Part shown: positions 38,290 to 47,600 of the stretch, piece by piece
Position numbering within the stretch: the first letter of the stretch is position 1
Layout: every line of letters begins with the position of its first letter
Source of the DNA: an uncultured Clostridiaceae bacterium
GTDB taxonomy: Bacteria > Bacillota > Clostridia > Lachnospirales > Lachnospiraceae
Assembly: GCA_947177415.1 (NCBI GenBank)
Contig: CAMWUK010000008.1
Coordinates: 1 to 63,596, forward strand
Direction: 5' to 3'
DNA: 63,596 bases
The notes under the pieces: model-generated
What the model was told of the DNA's origin: nothing
The model's input: the letters and a program-made list of their open reading frames with translations, nothing else
Database searches by the model: none
Position numbers and translations under genes: made by a program

Positions 38290-38467
38290 ACCTGTCGCAT
38301 GTATTTAGTATAGTATAATCTCATCAGAATTGCAAGGATAAATGGAGGATTTTAACAAAAAAATAATATTTTTTATACATATATTAGGAAAATATTACAA
38401 AGATGTAAAGGCAAAAAGCCAGGTTGTGTTTTAAAAGTTGATTCAGTAGAAGTGTCTCAAAAGGTAC
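38275..38467. other. Candidate invertible promoter segment
   Basis: About 190 bases lie between the centres of two inverted palindromic sites next to a serine recombinase gene. Inner repeats ACACAACCTG (38285-38294) and CAGGTTGTGT (38420-38429) extend the inverted homology. A promoter inside points left in this assembly; inversion would aim it right, toward the surface-protein genes starting at 38984. No coding sequence is seen within. Confidence 0.5.
38307..38335 (-). promoter_or_regulatory. Promoter inside the candidate invertible segment
   Basis: On the minus strand: -35 TTGCAA (38330-38335), a 17-base spacer and -10 TATACT (38307-38312). In the present orientation it reads into the 3' end of the recombinase gene, antisense. 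Confidence 0.6.
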
Positions 38468-38480
38468 ACCTTTTGAGACA
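38453..38480. promoter_or_regulatory. Candidate recombinase crossover site, right
   Basis: TGTCTCAAAAG-GTACAC-CTTTTGAGACA, 28 bases, nearly perfect palindrome with TGT/ACA ends. Its core GTACAC is the reverse complement of the left site's GTGTAC, so the two sites are in inverted orientation. Confidence 0.55.
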
Positions 38481-38546
38481 GTAATAGTAAAAAGTCAGAA
38501 AAATTTTGACTATTATAATACAAAATATTTGAAGGAGTGATAGAAT

Positions 38547-38705
38547 ATGAAAGTATAGACAAAAGAGATGTTATTATATGTATATCACTATTTTTAAGAC
38601 AAATTTGTAACCAAGGTAATAGTTCCATCTTTGATGAATGCACAAAAGGTAACAAGTAGTAAAGTTTATGGTAGTAATTACATCCTAAGAAGAAGTGATA
38701 AATGA
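38547..38705 (+). pseudogene. Small broken ORF with ribosome site
   Basis: GAAGGAG (38531-38537) and ATG 38547 open a 52-codon frame interrupted by TAG at codon 4 and TAA at codon 17, then reading DKFVTKVIVPSLMNAQ and on to YILRRSDK before a TGA. The intact ribosome site and protein-like residue use suggest a recently decayed small gene; family unknown. The rest of 38481-38983 is AT-rich, with no other gene seen. Confidence 0.35.
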
Positions 38706-38983
38706 AGAGTAATTAGGTGTGATTAAGCAGTATACACTTAACGACAACAGATATATACATCATTGCAAGACAAATGTGTAAATTAACAATTTGTAAACAA
38801 ATCGCTTCTGTGAGCATTTTTTGAGTATGTTATCTTGATTTTATCAATTTTTTATTTAAAAATTACTCAGAAAATATTTTATATAGTATTTGTTTACAAA
38901 ATGTTTACAGTTTATTTACTCATGAGTTTGTCCTGATATCGTTGAGTGAAATCTTACAAACAGAGTGAAGGGGTGTCAAGAGT

Positions 38984-41900
38984 ATGAGACTAAGAAAAAG
39001 ATTGATAAGCAGTTTGATTGTAATAAGTTTGGTGATTACTTCAATATTTACAGGGCAGATATTTTATAAAACATCAAAGGCAGCTGTAACATTGTACTGG
39101 CCTGTTCCTGGGCATACACATAGAAGTCAGAGATTGCATGATAATAATGCGATAGACATATCAGATGCAAATATTGGAGGTGCAACAGTTATTGCCGCAA
39201 TTGGAGGAACTGTAACTTATAAATTTACATGTGGTTTCCAACATTATGGTTCGATGGGAGATTGTAACGGATTTGGAACAGGTCTTGTAATTGTAGGAAC
39301 AGATGGAAGAACTTATCAATATGCACATATGCAGGCAGGAAGTATACCAAGCAATATTGTCAAAGGAAGTATTATTTCTAGTGGTCAAATGATTGGAAAG
39401 GTAGGAACAACTGGAAACTCAAGTGGTAATCATTTGCACTTTGGCATTTGTTATGGAAATTATTGGTCAGGAACAGGTAATCCAGATAATGAAAGCTATA
39501 TATACAATTCGGCAAATAATTCACCTGCTCCAGTGCTTGATTCTCCATCTATAGCAGTGGATAGGTCAAATAGTAACTGGCATATAGATGACTATAACAT
39601 TGTACCTTGTGCAAAAATTTACAATCCCAATCGTTCTCAAATAACAAGAGTTGGAATTCAAATTCGTGATGGAGAAAACATAATTGCCAGTAAGGAAGAG
39701 GATATGAATTCTGCATATCAATATGTCCAAACAACACATGCATGGTTTAATTGCGTTAGTGAGTGTGGTGTAAAGCTACGACCAGGGCATACTTATACAT
39801 GGCAGATATATGCTTATGTAGGAGGTGCTTATGTATCCACAAACTGGCAGACAATTAAAACAACAGGTACAGAAAAACCAAGTACACCATCATTCAGCAC
39901 ATCTAAAAAAGACTATGCGGTTGGTGATGCTGTTACAGTAAATTGGGGAGCTGATGCCAATGCAACTCAGGGATATACATTAACCTTAACACAAACTAAG
40001 GGTGGAACATATACAAAAAGCTTATGTACTAACAGTTATAATGCCACTTCCTTAGCTTTTCCATTACCTGCAGCAGGTGAATATAAAATTACAGGATATG
40101 CAAAAGGAAGTCAAAATAGTGATACAGCAACTCTAAATAAAACGATTGTAGCTCATAATCCAAGTACTGTTCGTTTTGTAGAGGAAGATAAAGATGGTAA
40201 AGAAAATCTCCTATGTGAACAAGTAATAAGGTATGGATATTCTGCACAGGCACCTATCAATGTTAGTAGAAAAGGACATACTTTTATGGGATGGAAAGGA
40301 GAATATAGCAATGTAACATCTAATAGAACTATTGTGGCACAATTTAAGAGAAATACCTATAAAATTACTTTTTTGGATAAGGATGGGAATGTGCTAAAGA
40401 CAGAATCTGTTTTATATGAAGATAATGCAACAGCACCAGAACCACCAGAAGCCGAAAAAGGGTATGTGTTTGCAGGATGGGATTCTGAGGATTATAAAAA
40501 TGTTCAAGGAAATGCAAGTGTAAAAGCTTCGTATGTTTGGGCGAATAATGATCTTCCAGTGGTAATTACCCTGAATAAATGTGAGTTTAAAGACGATGGA
40601 TATATTATTAATTATGATATAAAGAATAATCCAAATACAAGAACGAAAGGACGTGCACTTGTATCTTTAAAGACTTCAAAAGATAAACTTTTGGATACAA
40701 CAGAATCAAATGCCTTTTCTTTAGCAAAAGGAGAAGTAAAAAAAGGAGTAGAAATGTATGTTCCTTATGAAGGCAAAGCAACAAAGGCAAATTTATATAT
40801 TATCAGTGGCTTTTCAAAGGGAATTCCAATCTCTGAGGTAGAAACTGTAGACGTGGAGAGAAATTGGAGCGATTGGAGTGAGGAAAAACCAGATGAAAAT
40901 AATGAAATAGAAAGCAGACAGGAATATAGATATCAAGACAAGCAGTTAACAACAACCAGAACAAAAAATAATGCTGGATGGATCTTATATTATACAGTAC
41001 TAGACAACAATTGGACGTATGGGGAATGGAGTGGTTATTCCAGAAGTTCATATTCAGAATATACAAATGCCACATCCAAACGGGAAGTACAGACACAAAG
41101 TGTACAGGATTCTGCGGCATGTACATTATATAATTGGTATTATTACAGATATTGGAATAGTAGTGCAGGAACATATTACTATACATATTCATCTAGTATG
41201 GGTGGAACTAGATATGATTGGCAGACAAATTATTGCTTGCCACAGATTGGCACTTATTCGGGACATGCCGGATACAAGCCCGCAGGTGGTAAAAATTTTT
41301 CTGGTGAAATATGGTTTTTGGCATCAACACAAGACGTTGCTGCAACCTCTCATACAGAATGGAGATATAGGGATGCGACGAAAGGTTACACCTACTATTG
41401 GTATAAATGGAAAGATTGGACGGATTGGTCAACAGATAAGGTAGCAGAAAGTCAAACTCGTAAAGTTGAGACAAGAACTACATACCGTTATCGTACAAAA
41501 ATGCAAGATATTGAAGATAATTCTGGTGATGTATATAAGACAGTGGGGACTGTTGACAAAGAACTTGCTGGAAAGCAGGCTGCATTATTAGTATATAAGA
41601 ATGATGAACCATCAGATTCTAATAATGAATATGTTGGACAAAGTGTCATTGGTGAAGATGGTGGATATAATTTTGAATATATAACAAGAGAAACAATTAG
41701 TGCAAAGACTGGAGACTATACCGTTGCATTAGCAATTGAAGGTGCGACTGAACCGATTTTTCTTGAAACAATAGAGGCTCCTAAGCCAAAGTATACAGTA
41801 GTATTTAAAGATGATGATGGAAATATTATTGATACACAAGAGGTTGTAGAAGGAAAAAGTGCTACATCTCCAAAAGTTCCTAACAAAGAACATTATTATT

Positions 41901-43819
41901 TTGTCGGTTGGGATTATGGTTTTACCAATGTGAAAGAAGATATGGAGATTACAGCACAATATACAAAGAATAAATATAGTATTGCATTTGTAAATTGGGA
42001 AACAAAAGAAGTAGAAACTCAGGTGTTTTCTTATGATGAACCTGTAACTTATCCTGAAGAAACAACCATTGAAGGATATGATTTTGTAAATTGGACAACG
42101 ATGGATGGCAACAATGTTGAAACAGTGACAGAGAACCTTGTGTTAATGGCAAATTATAAAATACAGACATATACAATCAATTTTTATGATAAGGATGAAA
42201 AGTTGCTTAGCACACAGCAGGTAGATTATGGAAATAATGCGAAAGAACCTACAGCACCTGAAATTGATAAAATGGTATTCAAAGGATGGAGTTCTTATAG
42301 ATTTATACAAGCTAAAGAGAGTTTAGATGTATATCCTGTTTATGAATATATAGAAACTACATTAGATCCAAGCTGTGATACCCCATCAGGAGTATTTACA
42401 GAATCAAAAAAGATTCATCTTACTGCGGAAAATGGAGCTGTAATATATTACACGACAGATGGTTCGAATCCTACAATTACAAGTACTAAGTATAATGGAG
42501 AAATAGTTATCAGTAAGAATACATATTTACAGTATATTGCTGTAGCACCTGATAAAAATGTTAGTAAAATAAAAAATGTGTCATTCTTAGTCAGTTCTGG
42601 TGAAGACGATAAGGGGGCATTAGTTGTAAAAAAAGAAAATTTCAATTTGGAGAGAGGAACAGAAACTTCAATTACATATTTTCTTAGTCATGAAGATGAA
42701 AATATTGGTGTAAACTTCTATAGTTTAGACGAGAGTGTTGCTTCTGTAGATGAAAATGGCACAATACATGCAAATCAGGTTGGTAAGACACAAATTTTTA
42801 TTAGTACCAAGGATCGAAAGTATGCAGATTATTGTAATGTGGAGGTAACATCGTCTGAGATTGATGTAGAATCAATTGTATTGAATTCCACATCGATTGT
42901 TGGCACGACTGATGAAAAAGTTCAAATGTCTGCTAAAGTGTATCCTGAAAATGCAACAGAGCAAGGTGTAGATTGGTACACAGATGATGCTACAGTTGCT
43001 AGTGTATCAGAAAGTGGAGAAGTACAAATTTTAAATAAAGGAGTTACCACATTAAGAGCATTTTCAAAGACTGGAACTTGCTTTGCTGAATGTACTATTA
43101 AGGGGGTATTAGAATATCCACAAGATAAACTGGAAGTTTCACCACAGATTTTAGTACTAGAAGAAGGTGAAGAAGGCAAGTTTATTACATATTATGGAGA
43201 ATCAGATGTAGAATGTACATGGATAAGTGAAGATGAAGAAATTGCAGCAATTGTTGATGGGAAGGTAACTGCTAGAAAAGAGGGCTATACAATTGTAACA
43301 GCTACAACCGTAGACGGAATCCAAGCATCTTGTACAGTCATTGTTAAGAAGAAAAACGATTCAAACATTGCTGCCAAACCAACAGCAACACCAACAAATA
43401 CAGATAATAATGGAGAAAGTCCTGTAAATACACAATTTCCATCTACAAAACCTGTAACAACACAAGAACCAAGTGATTCTACCAATAAAAATACAGATAA
43501 ATCAAATAGTACATCAAATACCGTAAAAAAACCTAAAAGGATAATTGGATTGACTGTGAAAAGTGTGTCTAAGAAAAAACTTAAAGTGACATGGAAAAGA
43601 ATGACAGGTGTTTCTGGATTTGAAGTACAATATGCAAAAAACAAAACTTTTACAAAAGGAAAGAAAATTAAGAAATATGGGTCTTTAACTAATGCCATCA
43701 CTTTAAAGAAGTTAAAAAGCAAAAATATATATTATGTTCGTGTGAGAGCCTATAATCAAAGTGGAAGCAAAAAAGTATATGGTAGTTGGAGTAAAGTAAA
43801 GAAATGTAAGGTGAAATAG
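38984..43819 (+). CDS. Large secreted M23-peptidase/InlB-repeat surface protein
   Basis: A 1611-residue exported protein. The signal peptide (about 1-33) is followed by an M23/LytM-like peptidase domain (about 38-165). Likely metal ligands are His52, Asp58, His150 and His152 (LHDNNAID; NHLHFG), although the usual H-x3-D spacing is lengthened here. Then come several InlB-type repeats (near 395-515 and 960-1125, for example GYVFAGWD, YYFVGWDYGF), a Trp/Tyr-rich stretch with WxxW motifs (about 620-850), a chitobiase-C-like module (GAVIYYTTDGSNPT), Big2 Ig-like domains (about 1230-1460), a Thr/Pro/Asn linker and a Lys-rich fibronectin-III-like tail. It probably binds or trims the cell wall or host glycans. 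AAGGGGTG is 10-11 bases before the start. It may be under the invertible promoter. Confidence 0.8.
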   Translation: MRLRKRLISSLIVISLVITSIFTGQIFYKTSKAAVTLYWPVPGHTHRSQRLHDNNAIDISDANIGGATVIAAIGGTVTYKFTCGFQHYGSMGDCNGFGTGLVIVGTDGRTYQYAHMQAGSIPSNIVKGSIISSGQMIGKVGTTGNSSGNHLHFGICYGNYWSGTGNPDNESYIYNSANNSPAPVLDSPSIAVDRSNSNWHIDDYNIVPCAKIYNPNRSQITRVGIQIRDGENIIASKEEDMNSAYQYVQTTHAWFNCVSECGVKLRPGHTYTWQIYAYVGGAYVSTNWQTIKTTGTEKPSTPSFSTSKKDYAVGDAVTVNWGADANATQGYTLTLTQTKGGTYTKSLCTNSYNATSLAFPLPAAGEYKITGYAKGSQNSDTATLNKTIVAHNPSTVRFVEEDKDGKENLLCEQVIRYGYSAQAPINVSRKGHTFMGWKGEYSNVTSNRTIVAQFKRNTYKITFLDKDGNVLKTESVLYEDNATAPEPPEAEKGYVFAGWDSEDYKNVQGNASVKASYVWANNDLPVVITLNKCEFKDDGYIINYDIKNNPNTRTKGRALVSLKTSKDKLLDTTESNAFSLAKGEVKKGVEMYVPYEGKATKANLYIISGFSKGIPISEVETVDVERNWSDWSEEKPDENNEIESRQEYRYQDKQLTTTRTKNNAGWILYYTVLDNNWTYGEWSGYSRSSYSEYTNATSKREVQTQSVQDSAACTLYNWYYYRYWNSSAGTYYYTYSSSMGGTRYDWQTNYCLPQIGTYSGHAGYKPAGGKNFSGEIWFLASTQDVAATSHTEWRYRDATKGYTYYWYKWKDWTDWSTDKVAESQTRKVETRTTYRYRTKMQDIEDNSGDVYKTVGTVDKELAGKQAALLVYKNDEPSDSNNEYVGQSVIGEDGGYNFEYITRETISAKTGDYTVALAIEGATEPIFLETIEAPKPKYTVVFKDDDGNIIDTQEVVEGKSATSPKVPNKEHYYFVGWDYGFTNVKEDMEITAQYTKNKYSIAFVNWETKEVETQVFSYDEPVTYPEETTIEGYDFVNWTTMDGNNVETVTENLVLMANYKIQTYTINFYDKDEKLLSTQQVDYGNNAKEPTAPEIDKMVFKGWSSYRFIQAKESLDVYPVYEYIETTLDPSCDTPSGVFTESKKIHLTAENGAVIYYTTDGSNPTITSTKYNGEIVISKNTYLQYIAVAPDKNVSKIKNVSFLVSSGEDDKGALVVKKENFNLERGTETSITYFLSHEDENIGVNFYSLDESVASVDENGTIHANQVGKTQIFISTKDRKYADYCNVEVTSSEIDVESIVLNSTSIVGTTDEKVQMSAKVYPENATEQGVDWYTDDATVASVSESGEVQILNKGVTTLRAFSKTGTCFAECTIKGVLEYPQDKLEVSPQILVLEEGEEGKFITYYGESDVECTWISEDEEIAAIVDGKVTARKEGYTIVTATTVDGIQASCTVIVKKKNDSNIAAKPTATPTNTDNNGESPVNTQFPSTKPVTTQEPSDSTNKNTDKSNSTSNTVKKPKRIIGLTVKSVSKKKLKVTWKRMTGVSGFEVQYAKNKTFTKGKKIKKYGSLTNAITLKKLKSKNIYYVRVRAYNQSGSKKVYGSWSKVKKCKVK

Positions 43820-43850
43820 AAATACATAATGTATGAAGTAAAGTTTGAAA

Positions 43851-43894
43851 GTTCTTCTAAGCATTGCTTTATAGAAAGTAATGCTTAGAAGAAC
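43851..43894 (+). terminator. Strong hairpin between secreted genes
   Basis: GTTCTTCTAAGCATTGCTTT (43851-43870) pairs with 43875-43894 over 20 bp (one G-T), with a 4-base loop. There is no T-run after it, so it may be a processing or partial-termination hairpin within a co-directional cluster. Confidence 0.6.
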
Positions 43895-43919
43895 ATAGGG
43901 AAACAAGGAGGAAAATATT

Positions 43920-44639
43920 ATGAAAAAAAATACACAAATTAAATTAAGAAGAGAACAAAAAATAAAAAGATTATTTAAGGGAATTATCGCCATCTTTGTT
44001 ATTGCAGTAATGGCATGTGAAACTTTTTGTGGAATTCAAAGTGCAAAAGCTGACACCATTGTATCTAATAAGATAATTTGCAAAAATTACTATCGTTATT
44101 TAAAGCAATATGCAGAGGAATATAATTATAAATATTTTGCACTGGTAGATGCCAATAAAGATGGAAAGCCAGAATTAGTAACTGCTGAAAAAAAAGTAAA
44201 GAAATCAGCACAAAATGCTATTGGTTTTGCATCATTTAATACGAAGACAGGAGAAACACATGCTTCAGGTGCTATAGGCAGCAAGGGCTTTGTTTATTAT
44301 AATACAAAACAAAAAGGAATTCTAACTACATTGGGATCAAATTATTATTATGAATATATGAGGAGAAAATTTGACACTGTGGATGGAGGAAAAGGATTTG
44401 GAAGCTGGGGGAGAAGTTTGTGTAAAAATGGAAAGAAATATTCATATTACAAGGGAGATGCAGCAGGAGATCATGTAGCTGTTGAGTGGAAAACTATTTC
44501 AAAGGCTACATATAAAAAGTATAAAAAATCATGGGCATTTTCTCCATCAAATAAAACAACAAAAAAAGTAAAATTCTACAAAATAAATAAGAAGAATTTG
44601 AAAAAGTTAAAAAATGGAAAGATAAAAATTCAAAAGTAG
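43920..44639 (+). CDS. Secreted protein with EF-hand-like repeat, 239 aa
   Basis: A 239-residue exported protein. The long basic N-terminus and hydrophobic stretch (about 23-43) form a signal peptide ending near SAKA. Near residue 75 FALVDANKDGKPELV is a calcium-loop-like repeat (DxNxDGxxE) common in Lachnospiraceae secreted proteins. The C-terminus is very Lys-rich (KKVKFYKINKKNLKKLKNGK), similar in composition to the tails of its neighbours. AAGGAGGAAA precedes the ATG. Function unknown; it is placed between two large surface proteins and 17 bases before the next gene, so it is probably co-expressed. Confidence 0.65.
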   Translation: MKKNTQIKLRREQKIKRLFKGIIAIFVIAVMACETFCGIQSAKADTIVSNKIICKNYYRYLKQYAEEYNYKYFALVDANKDGKPELVTAEKKVKKSAQNAIGFASFNTKTGETHASGAIGSKGFVYYNTKQKGILTTLGSNYYYEYMRRKFDTVDGGKGFGSWGRSLCKNGKKYSYYKGDAAGDHVAVEWKTISKATYKKYKKSWAFSPSNKTTKKVKFYKINKKNLKKLKNGKIKIQK

Positions 44640-44656
44640 AAGGAGAATGATAACGA

Positions 44657-47600
44657 ATGAAAGTAAAGATAAAAGGTGTTTTGGCGTTATATATATGTCT
44701 TTCTCTTATTTTGGGTTTAATCTATTGTGAAGATACATTTGTACATACTATAGTCAAAGCTCAAGAAACAACCAATAATACAGTTTACTTTGGTAACTAT
44801 ATCCAAGAAGAAGTAACAGATGAAGAGGAATTAGAAGCAATTAAACAGTATGAATTTAAAGATAACAAATTATATGTGGATGATTGTCATTATGTGTATA
44901 AAAATAGAAAGTATTATAAAGATACACCAATTCAATGGCGTATTTTAAAAGATGAGGGTAATTCTTACCTGTTGATGTCAGAAAAAATATTAGAAAATAG
45001 ACAGCTAAGCAGTTGGCTCATTGAGTGTTGGGAAGATGCTGAGTTAAGGACATGGTTGAATAGTGAATTTATTGAATATGCTTTTGGAGACGCAAAAGAA
45101 GACTTGATAGAAACAAATATAGCTAGCAGACATGTTGACTGGGATACACATAATATGTCAGGAAATACAAGCGGATATGGATTAGTTTATACAAAAGATA
45201 AGGTTTGGTTACTGGATGAAGATGAAGTGGTAGATACTTCATATGGATTTAAAGATAATTCTTCCAGAATTGCTTATGCATCATCTTATGTGGATCAAAA
45301 TGAAACTGCACAAATGTGGTTTTTAAGAGGACATCCTTACTTTTTTTATGGTTTGGCACATATGAAAACAGTAGAAACAACTGGAGAGATTCATAAACAG
45401 GGTGGAGTAAGGGATCATGAAAATGCAGCATCAATGGCACATGGTATTCGTCCTGTTATTAGGGTAAAGAAAGATTCAAAATATTTATCATTTACAAAAC
45501 CAATAGAAAAAAGTATTAATACAACATTTACAGATGGATCACTAGATTGGAATAAACAGGTGGCTAATTTATTTTCTACCTCATCATTGGGCAGTTTTGA
45601 TTTGATAGGACCTGAAATACAACTTGGAAAAGAGAGCTTTAATATTTTTAAATGTGATGCGGAATTTAAATCACCATTTCTTTTTGATAATACAGATATT
45701 AATGTAAAATATAATGCAGCAGAAAATTCACTGCAGGTGTTGGTTGGGTATGATCGAAAATGGAAGAATGAATTAGATAAGGCAGAGGTGCTTTCGAAAG
45801 AATGGAAGGATAATTGGAAAAGAACAAAATCCATAGTATTAGGGGCAGAAAAAGATAAGTTAAAATTTGAATATGAACAGCCAGATAAAAGTTTTTTGGA
45901 TAGTTATAAGGAAACAAAAGAAAAGCTGAAAGAAAATCGAACTAGTTTTGTTTTTGAGACTGGGTTTAAGGTTCTTGGATATTTTGAAATTGAATTAGAT
46001 GAAAATCATAAAATATCAAAGCTTTTGGATGGAGGAGTTCTGTTTGATGGTGAAATTGGTATGAAAGGAAGATCTTACATTTGGACAATTATTTATTCAG
46101 AAGCAAGTCTTGGAAGTGAATTGTCAGCAAAAATTCATGCTCAATATGATGGAGAAAAGATAGAACCAAAAGGGGATATAGAATTAAAATTAAAAGCTTC
46201 AATTGCTTTGGGTGCTAATGCTATTGTTGTTGATGCACAAGGTGGTTTAAAAGGAACAATATCAGGAAAGGCATCATTCCCATACAAATCAAAAAGGGAT
46301 TCATTGGGGTTAGGGTTAGATGGTTCACTTTTTTTTAAAGTAAATTCGATTATAGGATTAAAAGGAGAATATTCCTATAAATTTGCTAATGTAGAATTGT
46401 ATCCTGAATTAAAGGTTAATGGCAACAATGTAAAATTGTCATATAAACCGGCTCAGATTTATACAAAAAAAGATGTAAAAAATATAGATAGCAGTGATAA
46501 AATTGATACAAATGTAATGGATTCTATAGTTAGTGATTTTGCCAGACCACAAACCATAAAATTAAATGATGGTACAGTGCTGTTGACATATTTATCAGAT
46601 CAAGAAGAGGGAGCCGAGGGACAAAATACCTTGATGTATCGTACAAATAGAGATGGTGTATGGTCGGATGCCATGCCAGTGTATCAAACAAACCGAATGG
46701 ATACAATGGCTAAATTGTTTGAATATAAAGGGAAAATATATGCAATTTATCAAAATAGTACAGAAGCATTATCGGAAGATATGACAGTAGAAGAAATTTC
46801 TAAATCTATGCAGATTTATGTTGCAGAATATAATGAATCAGCCTCTAGATTTAAAAAGCCTATTTTAGTTGGAAAGGAAAATGATTATTATAAATATAAT
46901 TATCTGCTTTGTGAAAAAGATGGGAAATTGTGTGCCATGTGGGCAGAAAATACAGCGAATGACTGCCTGCTACAATCAGGAGAGACAAAAAGAGTAGGAT
47001 GTGTATTGTCAGATTCTGATTGGGGGGAAGTAGAGCAGTATGGTTCGGGAAAGGAGGTATATGATCAGTTTGTATATTTTACCTATAATGATATCGAAAG
47101 AAAAATCGTGGTATCTAATGAGGGGAAAGAAATGTCTATAAATGATAGAACTTACAGAGCATCAGATACTATACAGGACATGCAGGTTGTAGGTAACAGA
47201 GTGTATTATCGTAAAATGAAAGAAAACATTCTTTGCTATTTTGATTTAGATACATCAAAATTCAGTAATACTGGTATACAAGTAGGTTCTAATTATTTAA
47301 TCAAAGAAAATGGGGTTTATTGGACAGAACAAGATGGATTGAAAAATAATATTGTGTATCAGTTATGGGAGGCAGATTCCGTACCTGTACAAATTACGGA
47401 TGAAGATGGTTATATTAGCGATTTCCAAATGATAACAATTGATGATAAGGAAACACTTATCTACACTCTTCAGAAAGTTGATGAGGATGCAGAGAATCTG
47501 TATGGGGCAACTGTTATGAAATCAAAATCAGATTTTAATCAAAATCGGATTCAAATTAACAGTGTTTCATATGATGTTTTGGAATATGTACCAGGAGAAG

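Noticed and set aside
38283-38319. Rightward promoter from TTGACA at 38283 to TATAAT at 38314
   Set aside because: The spacer is about 25 bases, too long; the leftward TTGCAA-17-TATACT promoter is far better.
41019-41444. 141-residue overlapping frame in the 1611-residue gene
   Set aside because: His/Ile-rich composition from an alternative frame of a Tyr/Trp-rich region; no ribosome site.
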